Below, piece by piece: positions 28,701-40,700 of a stretch of DNA of 60,000 bases; positions within the stretch are counted from its first letter, which is position 1, and every line of letters starts with the position of its first letter. The position numbers were made by a program, and so were the translations under genes. The stretch is from the NCBI GenBank assembly GCA_914767715.1, contig OU612066.1, forward strand, positions 31,782,283 to 31,842,282. Direction: 5' to 3'. A model generated the notes under the pieces. It saw nothing but the letters and a program-made list of their open reading frames with translations. It did no database searches and was not told where the DNA came from. This DNA is from Membranipora membranacea. Its lineage: Eukaryota > Bryozoa > Gymnolaemata > Cheilostomatida > Membraniporidae.

Positions 28701-31700
28701 TTATGAAGAAAGATTAATGTAGAAGTAATGAGAGGAAAAATCCAAGCATATCCTGCAAAGTGCATAGACTATCTTTGATCCCTTTATTGTCTATTATTCA
28801 TTTTCAAGTGCCTTGTATAGGCTTGGAGGTGATAAGCAGTTGTGTAACTTGTTAGGCATTTTATTAATTGCTGTAAATTTTTAGGCCCTCATAGAACCCA
28901 CCTGTCACCCTCCCTGCTGTCACCAACTGTTCCCAAGGTACCTTGCTTTTCTGGATTTGTGTCAGCTCAAAAGTATGCAGATTTTAGATTTCAAATTTGA
29001 AAATTTGAAGAAAATTTCACGGTCTCCCTTGGGAAGGTCTATGATAGTGTGGATCAGTAAATCACCATTTGATTCTCATTCATTGAAATCTCCCTAAGAG
29101 ATTGAAACGTCCTAGAAATCAGGGCCATTATTATAGGCATAATTTTCTTCTTTGGGTTATTTATATCTACAAATTTTCCTTCTGTTGGTATGTCCAAGGA
29201 GTTCAAGCACAGATATGAGTTTTCTTCTCTTTGATTTTTTCGTAGATATCCTCCACCACCCAGCACCTAATCCCAGGTGGTCTAGTGGTTAGGATCCGAC
29301 GCTTTCACCGTCGTGGCCGGGGTTCGATTCCCCGTCTGGGAGTATATTTTACCCAGGCTGGTCACCCAGTTACTTAATGACTATACAATCCTCTTTGATG
29401 TTGATATTTCGATTCACCTCAAGTTTCTATCATTTATGCGGATTGTGGAGTGCAAGGTTTTTACTGTGTATTGATTCATCCTCACGGATATTGCCTCAAT
29501 AAACTCGATTTGCCTGGGAATTGCAAAGTTGCATTGTGGGTAATGGTATTGCTTATATAGTGCTAAATATCTAAGTTGTGTTAATTGAAGAGATCTGAGG
29601 GAAAACAAATTCAAGCTTAAATTGTGATACGGATGATCTTCTATTGCCCCATCCATGAACAACCAAACAAATCTGGTTATTTTCTCAAATTTAATACCCA
29701 AGGTGGTCTCCCTTGACTAAATTATTGAAATTGTCTTCTCTTTAGAAATATCGATTCCCCGTCTGGGAATAGCTTTTGCGCTCAAGCTGAAAATATGACA
29801 TAACTAGCACACAACATCCTCGTCATTCTTACTTGTGACAGTTAACGTAGAGCAGCATGTATCTGGTGCACTTAACCACTAACCATCGGCCTCCATTTTA
29901 CTTTATTCGATATGATGGAGGGGAATATTGTTGACTCTATCCATTATGGTGGCTGGACCATATTGCAAGCATCTGATAGATTCACTTCCTCCTGTTGGCT
30001 TGTGTGCTCTCAATTCTCCTCTGTACAAAGTAATAATGCTATATGGTGAGAACAGAGATTGTATATTGATGCGTATTTGGAAAAGTCACCTCCTGAAACT
30101 CTCTCCTCTAAAGCATTAAGACTGATATGTCCTGTCTCTCTCCCTTTGCCATATTTTTCCTTAGTTTGTTTGCTCACCAGAAATTTATTTTATTAATCGG
30201 TTTGAAGTTCCATATCATATTTTTAGGACTTTGTGCTATCTGATGCGCTGTAGGAGGACTCAAGAAGCAGTGTTGATGCTTCCTGTCCTTCGTTTTATTG
30301 ACTCTTTAGGCGTAATCACAGAGTAAGGATATCCTTACTCTGTGGCGTAATATCTGCTTTCAGAGGTTATTATCTGGTGCTAATTATTGATTGTAAGATT
30401 TCTTCAATTCTTTTGTTTATTGTTATTCTGTTGCTTTAAGCTGTGTATGCTCTTTATTTAAATTTGCACAAAAGCCTTCTGCACTCCCATTAAGTATCTG
30501 TTGACCAGTTAAATTCCACTGCACAACAGAGACCTCTCACCCCAATTGTTGTTGGATTTAGTCGGTTTTAAAATCGTTTTATATCTGGTGTCATATTGAT
30601 GATCAGAGTTTTGATTTAAAATATCGTCTTTTTCATAGGTACTTGCAATCTGTGGTCCCACTGGACCTGCTTGCTACACTATAACAGTGTCACTATTCCT
30701 AAATCAATGTCACTTTGAACTTCCATACTTTAGTTTGTTGTGGCTGAAAAGTTGTTTCCATCCAACATAAGTTTATGGAAGACTTTTATTTTTGGGTATT
30801 AGTTGAAAGGGTATAAAAGTCTACGCAGCAATCTTTGATTTGGAGTAATATAATTTATCTTGGCAAGTCATTTCATGAAACCAAGTCAAAATGAAAGTAA
30901 TTACCTTCTCATGCATAAACGTGAAAAAATGCACATGAATGCCATTTAAATTTGTAGTTATCCTCTCCCCCTCACATCCCATCCCAGGTGGTCTAGTGGT
31001 TAGGATCCGACGCTTTCACCGTCGTGGCCGGGGTTCGATTCCCCGTCTGGGAGTATATTTTGCATAGATTGCTGCTTTTTCATGCCATATTGAAACTTAT
31101 CGAAATTAATTCCAAGCCCACGCCACCTTTTCATGTTCATTTTATTTGTGTATTTATGGTTATCGGTGTCTTAACAATGGTCAAATCTTCCATAGTGGCA
31201 GGTTAACCAACAAGCACCTGTTAGTTTCTAATTCTGCTGCTAACTTGATGTTCCTGAAAGCAAGCCAACCATACTAGAAGAGACTAGAGTGTATTAGCAA
31301 TAAATCACCTGACAAAGTATAAATTTATCCAGGAATTCCCAGATGTATTGATACAAGCCATTGTATGTTACCAACTGTAGGTTTTATCGCCCTAAGTATT
31401 CCAGAAGCTTGCATTGAGATACTTGCAAATTTGATCAACCTTCAAATCTCGTTCAAACAAAATGGTGTAGGTTTACATCGATCCATGACCTAAAAATGAG
31501 GTAGTGAATGAGCATTGGGCCTAAATCAACTGGAGCATTTATTTATGTATATATATTATAGATCCTGATTTCAGAATTATAAATGGAATTATCTTCTACT
31601 GGCTCAAAAATTTGCTGCTAATGCTGCCGATAAAGCTTGAACATCCCAAAAAGTATGTTCGAAATTTTCCCCTGTCTGTCTCGTCTGGGAATAGCTTTTG

Positions 31701-34700
31701 AAAGTATTTGAGGTGGCATCGCATTTGACTTCTTCGCCCAGTGTTTCTAATGGCTACTCTGTGTCTAGTTTCTACATCCTCTCAGAGAAGTAACAGGAAA
31801 CCAACAATGCCTGGCTTGGCTTTTTGTAATACCTTCATGACAGCATTTAAACTTCTGACCATTATCAAAATTACCACTTCAATTTTGGTTTTTTTCTCCA
31901 TTCCACTAATATATTCAGCAAGCCCGCAAAGAACTTTTGGCCAACCTTTTCTTTCAGTCTCGCTAGCTAGGAATTAGAGATAGCGAGTTCTGTGGATCCA
32001 GCAACACACAATGGGGGGGGGGGGGTCGCTTCATGCTGCTGGGCAGGCAATGAGGAGGATGTGCTCATGGCTTTGGGCTGAATTATTGTATGTTGTGCAG
32101 TGGTTAGCCCATATGCCGTAATTCGGAGTTGTCTTCTGTTGATATTTTTGTAACGTTGCGAGTCTGCTCCTTGGCACCATACGCATCATACTGATTTCAG
32201 ATATCCTCATTCTCCAGTTCCTTGGATAAAGATTGATATGCTGTTGCTCCCATCGACACTCCATGGAGATTGTTGCCTAATTCACTGAATTAACAGTATC
32301 ACCATTAAATAATCTTTTATAAATATCAGTGTAGTGGGATAGCATTGTGGGTTTCGCACTGTAGCATTCAAAGCCAGAAGCATAGTAGGAATGAGAATTT
32401 GCTGTACTACTGAAGATAGCATGTGGATTGTCCCAATTTATGATTTTCTCTTCATGTAGCCCTGCTAGTGTTCAGTAAGGGCAGGTTTGGGATTGTGTAG
32501 ACACTTTGAATCTACTCATCAATACGTCTGAGAAGCATAATGTCCCGTAGACATTATTGCCGTAATCAAATAATTATTGCACAGCTGGGATTATCTCAAT
32601 TCGCCATATGTTAGAAAATTGCTTTGGTAGCTGAGTTTTGTAATTACCCTCTCTCTGCTTCACTGGAAATATCCATCCCAGGTGGTCTAGTGGTTAGGAT
32701 CCGGCGCTCTCACCGCCGTGGCCGGGGTTCGATTCCCCGTCTGGGAAGATCTTTTGCACTCCTACGATACACGTATGTGTTGTTCTCAATTTTCCATGCC
32801 TTGCTGTTTTAACCATACATTGTTTGGCGAGCGGTTTCACTGCGCACCAAAATAGCAATATAAATATAGGTAACCTGAAAAAGTATCTCACTGTATTTAC
32901 AGCTGAATATGATGTTCTTTGCGGAGGAGGTGATGCACCCGCCATATCAGAAGATTTTAACGAATGCGCCGCATGGCCAGAGCTGTGCGGTGCCGGAAAA
33001 TGTAAAAATTTACTTGGTTCACATGAGTGTGAATGCCCAAGAGGTTACACACTCAACGCAAGGGGTAAGTTAAAACTACTGCTTTCAGATTTGTACCTAT
33101 TAACCATGTCTCCAGTTCCTAACATTTAGTGGTCAATGCATGAGATACCTCACCTTATTTGTATAGATATGAAGCATTGTATATTTTCTTACTGATGTCC
33201 TCACCCTGTTCTTTGCAGACTAAGGTTTGTGCTAAATTTTACCTCACTTATCAATATTTTACTTCACTTATGAGATACTTCACTGAAAAATGCATGAATG
33301 CTGATTTTGAATGATTGTGATAGTGTGACCATGGGTATATGTCTGGCAGTTGTCAGGTGGCTTTACCCTACTACTGAAGTACTGTTAGTAGTCCCCAATC
33401 TGCACGGTAGTGAGAGGTGTCTTGGAGGCCTTATACGACATTACATAACCTAAAGTCAAGCATGGTAAATCTTTGGCCAGGGCCATTCGTGTACCTGCAG
33501 CTGTAGACATGTGCATGCTCAGTAATATGTTAGTTTTGATGTTTGGGCATGCAAGTGTCTGGGCGTACGGAGCATTGCACTAATATTGCTCTGCCCTTTT
33601 AACAACCAAATCAGAGATATGTCCACAGACTTACTAAGTCTATGGATATATCAGACCCGAGTATTCAGAGGGTCCATAGTTGCACAAACATCCCAACTGT
33701 CTACTCTATTGTCAATAACCCCTGAGCACTACAGCCAATGGCCCAATCCTGTCTCCCAACCAGAGGTATGGGTTTTTCATGTCAAAGCCAGTTCATTGTA
33801 TTTTAGTCTTGGTGCCAACATCACTTGATTGCAGTGGCTATTCATCTGATGCTTTGATGAAGATCATGATGCTGTCTCTTGGGCAATGCAAGATTGTATC
33901 AAAATCCTCTATACTCAGTTCTACGTCAAATTGAAGCCAACCATTTGCTTTTGTATACCATCACATGATGTCATACCACAAATTATTGAGTTTCTGGTGT
34001 AAAGACCTTACCAGTAGATTAGGCCTAGGCCTGGGAGGGATTTCGCTGCCCTTAATTAACTATCCTGTAATCCATTTCAATAAATACATCTACTAATATT
34101 TCATACCTCTGCACTCTACTACACGTAGATAATTTATCTAATAGATGTTCGGACAGAATTATGGTGGTCTGCTACCAACACCCATTTGATATACCAGTAA
34201 CTGTTGTTTTCTTTTTGTAGGCACAAACTGCACAGACATCGATGAGTGCAAACTGAACCCTCTGACCTGTGGGGCCGGTATCTGTATAAACATACCTGGC
34301 AATTTTGAATGTGATTGTCAGGCTGGGTATGAGGCACATGAGATCATGAAAATATGTATGGGTGAGTGTAGGCAGCCCTTCTCTGTGAAACAATAATTAG
34401 TTTGAAATAAGACATTCAACCCGTTTTAAAAGTATTCTTCCATTCTCTTGAGTGTTAGATAATATATGAGCAGAAAGGATACCACCGAGTTTGTGCGAAT
34501 TGTGATTTGGCTTAGTTACATTTCCTACATGTTATAATTTCCTAACACACAATATGAGCTGAGGTAAATAAAAAAAAGAAGCTGGCTTGCCACTCAGGAC
34601 TATGTGCCCTGCCATGACCAGGATTCGAACCTGGGTTTTCGCGGCCACAACGCGAAGTACTAACCACTATACTATCATGGCCAAATCACCAGCTGTTTGG

Positions 34701-37700
34701 GAGGCTCCGAAAATCAATATATAAAAGTATGGCAGTATGCCAACTTCATTGACTACAGTCATCTACTGAAATTTTTATTGATGTACATTGCAAACAAGCT
34801 CATTTATTTACAGCGCAACGTTAAATGTGTAAAGCTCAAGTGCTAATGCAGCACACGGGCCAATTTGTCAGACAATCCCAGTAGTATAACCCTTGTTTAT
34901 CTGATACAGATGTTGACGAATGTGCAAATGATGTCATGCTCTGTCGTGGAGGTTCCTGTATAAACACTGATGGATCATTTACATGCCTTTGTCCGGAAGG
35001 ACATGAACTCATGCCTGGAGGCAAAGCTTGTAAAGGTATTTACTGTAACATTCATATTATGTTTTGGTTGGTTGATTATGAGTTATGAAAAAGTGTGTTG
35101 GCTGTGATGTGTGGTATGAAAGAATGCTATTATTGTATCCAAGAAAGTCATGTTAATTTTAGCCCAGTACAGTATCCCGATATTGATACATACAGTGGCT
35201 GTACCTCAAAAACCCACCTATCTCTTAGAGCTACAGAGATCTGCCAGAAATTGAGAAAACAGGCTATGTTGGCGCCGTGAATGGTCAACTAATTAGTGTA
35301 ACGGAAAAACCTTGAATATCCTGCGATGACATTCTGCATATTGGTTACAACGTCCAAAACCATTGAAACCAGACTATCCCATTTCCCTTTTCGACTTGTA
35401 TCTTGGCCCTTTAAATTGATTACTGCTTATTGTCTCTGACTGTGACAGGTGAGTTTTGTGGTACCAGGCAGAACCTGTGGAAGTTGTTTGCGTAACTATG
35501 TCAGGTCTATAGGCAAAGATTTCTCAAGAAACAATTCACTGAAAAACTCAGAACTAGCCATTATCCTTCCGGTTTTGCTTCACCAACCCTGTATTGTGTT
35601 GCTAGAGAAAAGGCGATTCAGAAAACTATTTCTGGCTTTGATGAACAGATTTCCCATATAGTTTAGAAAGTTAAATATTTATCTAAACCCATTTGCAATC
35701 TGCCCAAGCTGTAGAAGTTCACACACTTCTGGGATGGGGCCTCATCTAACAAAATTGTGGTATACTACCCCCCCCCCCCTCACAATCAATATTTAGTATG
35801 AGAGGCCCCAAGTTGCTCTGATTTCATCTTCAACATATCTTAGCATTAGATTGCCTCAGGCTTTTGAATTACTGATGGCACTCTTTTCAAGCATGAATGT
35901 ATGTTGACTGCATTTATTGTGAGTGCTTGTGTACATTGAGACCATGTTCACGTAGACCAATCAAAAGTTGTCACTAAAGAATGTTAGTGCTAGATATATA
36001 TGTTACTTTATTATTGCTGATCAAAGTCATATATCTATCATGTCATTTATACATAATATGTCTGTATATAACAAAGATGGCAAGCAAGAAGCGTCGGTGG
36101 TGTAAAGGTTAGCATTGTTGCCTTCCAAGCAATAGATCCGGGTTCGATTCCCGGCCGACGCACAGTTTTTATCTTCACGTATGATATTCTTTAGACATTG
36201 ATGAATGCTCTACTGGGAGTCCTGTATGTTCTAATGGAAGATGTGAGAATTTCATGGGAGGCTATCAGTGCACTTGTGACAAGGGATATCGTCCCAATGA
36301 GCTGAACACAGCATGTTTTGGTGAGTACCAAGTTGTTGGTTATCCTTATGCCAATAGCAAAACCACAGCTCAAATGATCCACTACTACACTATACGATAC
36401 CAGATGAAATCAAGCTAGAAATATTTCTTCAGGTTTGTCAAGCTGACCAAATTGAACTAACAACACCAACATCATATCTTCAATTGGGTAATAAACCCAC
36501 ACTTATCTATTTGTATGCTAAAATGACTGAATGCTTTTTGTTGTTGTCATAAACCAATGGTACACACCGGTTAGGGGTGGAATGGATCAGGGTTAGGCAA
36601 CCTCGGATCGGATACCGGATCGATCCATAAATTCAACCTCGGATCGGATCCGGATAACGCGTACGAGCGCTAAGTCCCAGCAGCTGTACTTTTGCACCAT
36701 AATATACAGTTTAGGTCATTGAATACATGGATAAACAGCGTCAACAATCCTTTCCCCGAACCATTACCCTAATTTAAATGTGCATATATCTGCTTGGATA
36801 TAATACTTGACAAGGAGCAACTTATCATTCAAACAGCCACGGCACAAGGATCACACAAACCGATTATTTGAAAGGGTCATTTAATGAGTACAAAGATCCC
36901 TTGACTATGAGCATTTGTGCTCAGACACCCAATTTGCCAGGTTCACTCAAACCCCGATCTTTATAATCACTGAGTTTGAACAAACCCCCTGCTCCTATTT
37001 CCTAAACTCTCTGCTGTGATTAGGATACCTCCTACTTTGAAGAAGAGGATAACCTTGTACATCAAACTAGATAGTTTGTTACAAGGAACATCATCGGACA
37101 AAAATTCATGTCTTATTCACAGTGATCTGATCTCAATTTCAGCAGAAAAAACACATCCATCAAATTTAATCAGCAACAATATAGATACCTATGAAAATGA
37201 GATTGGTATTGAATACCTATTGATCACCACTGAGTGCTTTCAGCCAAACTCAAGTATCTTATCTGAACTACAAATTAATGACTATCATACTTCCTTCCTT
37301 ATCATTTTTAGTGAGATAAATGATGCTAAGTAAGTATTGATCATTAAAAAACGATCATCTCGGATCAGACATAACACATATCCAATCGGTTTGTGGTTGA
37401 ATCCTAGGTCAAATATCCGAAATTCAACTCCAACCTCAAGAGGTCGTTCCACCCCTAACACTGGTACAGTCAAACTCATACCTGTCAATATCACAGATAA
37501 CGGAGACCATGTCACTTGAAAAGGGATAACCCAGCCTGTCAAGCTAGGTGCACAGCAATTCTCTGATGTATCCTGAAACCGTTTTGGACCAGCTCATAAT
37601 ATCATAGACCTGAGTTGGACTTATAGCGGGTATATCTGGAACAAATAATCAGCTACTTATGACCAAGCTAAAAATAGAACCAAACTGACTATAACATCCC

Positions 37701-40700
37701 AACCAACATTAGTCTTGTACACCATAGAATATTGAAATGACATAGATAGGTAGATAGAGATGAAAAAGTTGGAAAGAACTGTCCCCAATCTCTGTTGTTC
37801 TCTATAAACAATATTTATGGTTCTGTGGTTGTGATTTTATTACCCTTGCAAATCACTATAGTAACCTTGATAATGACAGGTCTAGCTGATTTGATGAGTT
37901 ATAATTTCGCCTGGGTTCCATGGTCTTCGTGGCGCAATCGGTTAGCGCGTTCGACTGTTAATCGAAAGGTTGGTGGTTCAAGCCCACCCGAGGACGTTTG
38001 TTTTGGGGTTTGGAGCCCAGATTTGAGCCAGCGGAGGTCATCTGTCTGTTCAACTTCTTGATCTTGTAAAATCACCATTTCAAAGTACGGAGATTGACCA
38101 CCAAGGCTGCCAATCAAATGTTGAAGCGGTTGTATCAAAGTTAAGATAAAACTATGTACAGCCAAGAGCAAGTATCTGTAGGCGAAATGCATATGGCGTA
38201 AAAACAGTAGTTGAAACAGCTGAAGATGTTTGCATGCATGCACGCCAGCTGAAAGGGCAGTGGAATGATAAAAGCTATAAAAGTGCTCTATTGTTGAAGA
38301 GCACCTGTTACCAGAAGTGCTTGCTATTGTGTTAGCTTGATCAGTATATTTGCCCCACAAATTTGGGAAGTTGATGCCATAGAGCAGGGGTGCCCAACCT
38401 TTTCTCTCACATGAGCCATTTCAAAAATCAATTAAACCAAATGGGCTGACCACGTAGCGTGTACACAACATGGAAACAGTCAGTGATATATGTATCATAT
38501 TCATTAGTGTATAAGTGTTGGCAAAAATTCCAAAGCAAAGTCATTGTGTGAGATTCTGCGCGTAGCGCGGAAAAATTTTTGAGGCAATTTCTGGCCATAT
38601 AAGGCGCCCTGGAGTTTTGTAAGCATTTTAAGCATTTTGCAAATTTTTGTAAGCATTTTGGAAAATTTAGGTTGGCAAGTCTGCAAGAAGACAACTCTAC
38701 ACACATATTACAATGCAGGCACCTAGTACAATGAACATGTATACACTATACATACATTTAATGTACATTGTACATGCATGAATTGAATGCATGAAATTCG
38801 CGCGCGTGAAATTTGCAAATATTAAAATGAGCCACTCAAAAAGCCATAGGTTGGGCACCCATGCCATAGAGTTACCCCCTAAATCTATGGTTGATGCTTA
38901 TCTGCTTGGCCCAATGCATTTGATTGGCTCACATCACCAGATCAATTATTCACACGTAAACAGATAGGCACTCTATCATGTGATCCCATGTGAGCCCATA
39001 GACTTAATATACTGGTATGGTATATTAAGTCTATGGTTCAGCCTTAGTAACCGTATGTCTAATAAATCAAATCCGCTATAGTTTTCCTAGCATCCCATGG
39101 TCTTCGTGGCGCAATCGGTTAGCGCGTTCGACTGTTAATCGAAAGGTTGGTGGTTCAAGCCCACCCGAGGACGATTGTTTTGGTTTTGACCAGTCTCTCT
39201 TATTAGGCCTGTCATGTAGGAGTAGCCTGGGTCCTCTCTCAAACTACATGTACCCCGTAGCTCCTTATACCCCACTGAAGTAGTTCCAAGAACAAAAATG
39301 TTGTTTTATTGGCTTGACAGTTTAGTGGTCGTCGTATAGCTACCAGGCAACTAATTGACCTCACCCCTAATAACACAGCAAGAAGGAGAACCTCCTAAAA
39401 AATTGTGGGTTGATTTTGGTGCTCAATTACCTTTGTTCCTGAATAGTTGTTTGATGGGGACCATCGGTGTATATGTAAATTTCATGGGCATAGGAACAAC
39501 GGTTATGTGCACACCTATGAATGAAAAAAGCAATGCACCTCCTATAAAACAGAAAGCCCTACTGTAGTAAATTCAGCGAGCCAACATAGGTATACAATCA
39601 CACGGCTATTACTAGCAAGATATGCAGTATACATACATTCTAGCACATGCAGTGGATTGTATCCTAGACAGGCACCCACCGGGAGATGATCCCCATTCTC
39701 TATGGCAATAGGTTTATCAAGCAGATGGTAGCGCCTGTCGTGTAAAATTTCATGGAACAATTGGGTAGAACCTGTGCTGCATATTGAGACTAAGCAGGCT
39801 CAAGCTAGAGACTCAAATGCAGCAGGCGTACCCTATTGCAGCTGCCACTTAAATTCACACAATCAATGTATAAATTACATAACCCATCTTCTAAAACCTA
39901 TTCTATTCTTTGTAATATTGCAAGCACACAAGTTCAGGACAAGTGGCTTTCCGGCTGATCCAATAACAGTGAATGCCCCACAAGAGCAATGCAAATGTGT
40001 ACTCACGGAACTTAGACCAATCAAGACTCATGTAGCTGATGTATGAAAGAATGTCCAATAACAACAAGGCAAAGATATAATCTTGGGGCGAAGACCAATC
40101 AGCAAAGGCTTAATAATATAGATGCTGTCATTTTCCAATCTCATCATCCAGACTCCGTGGCGCAATTGGTAGCGCGTCCGACTCCAGATCGGAAGGCTGC
40201 GTGTTCGAGTCACGTCGGGGTCATATCTTTTTGTGAATCTACACTTATCTGGGGGTCCCTCCTCTTTCACACTGGTTCCAAATGAATACTAGGCATAGGG
40301 TTTTAAAAATAAGGATTTGAAAAATAAGTTAAGAAAACGAAATTTAAATAGATCAAGCTTATGCATTGTCATACTATGCTTCGAAGTCATGGTAAACACT
40401 TCGCTGGTGTACATTGAGGCAATTTGAATGCAGTGATGGCTCCGAATCTTCAGATACCACATTTGGCATCTTACCAATTTCTCTGTGTAAAAAGCGTTTC
40501 TTGAGACTAAAAAGTTTGTGGTGCTTTCTCCGTTATCCAAGTGCCCTAGGTGTCCTGCCGACGGAGGAAGCTTCTAAGAGAGACAGCTATTCATTGTAAA
40601 GCCTGTTGAACTATAGACAAAAGTGCTAATGAAGAACCGCCAGAGGTCCTTGCTGCATTTCAAGCAGAGCATACATGTTAAAGTTTCAAGTGTATGAGTG

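Larger units (their letters stand above)
26644..32902 (+). other. Fibrillin intron 22 with tRNA-Glu cluster
   Basis: This 6.26 kb intron interrupts the TB3 domain. It holds four intact tRNA-Glu genes and two decayed copies, all on the plus strand, with a perfect 28-bp palindrome (30317-30344) and poly-C and poly-G tracts near 28370 and 32012. No other exon is needed by the reading frame. Confidence 0.7.

Noticed and set aside
37899-38360. 153-codon minus-strand frame including [20 protein letters not shown]
   Set aside because: The conserved peptide is the translation of a tRNA-Asn gene, and the same peptide appears at the other Asn copies.
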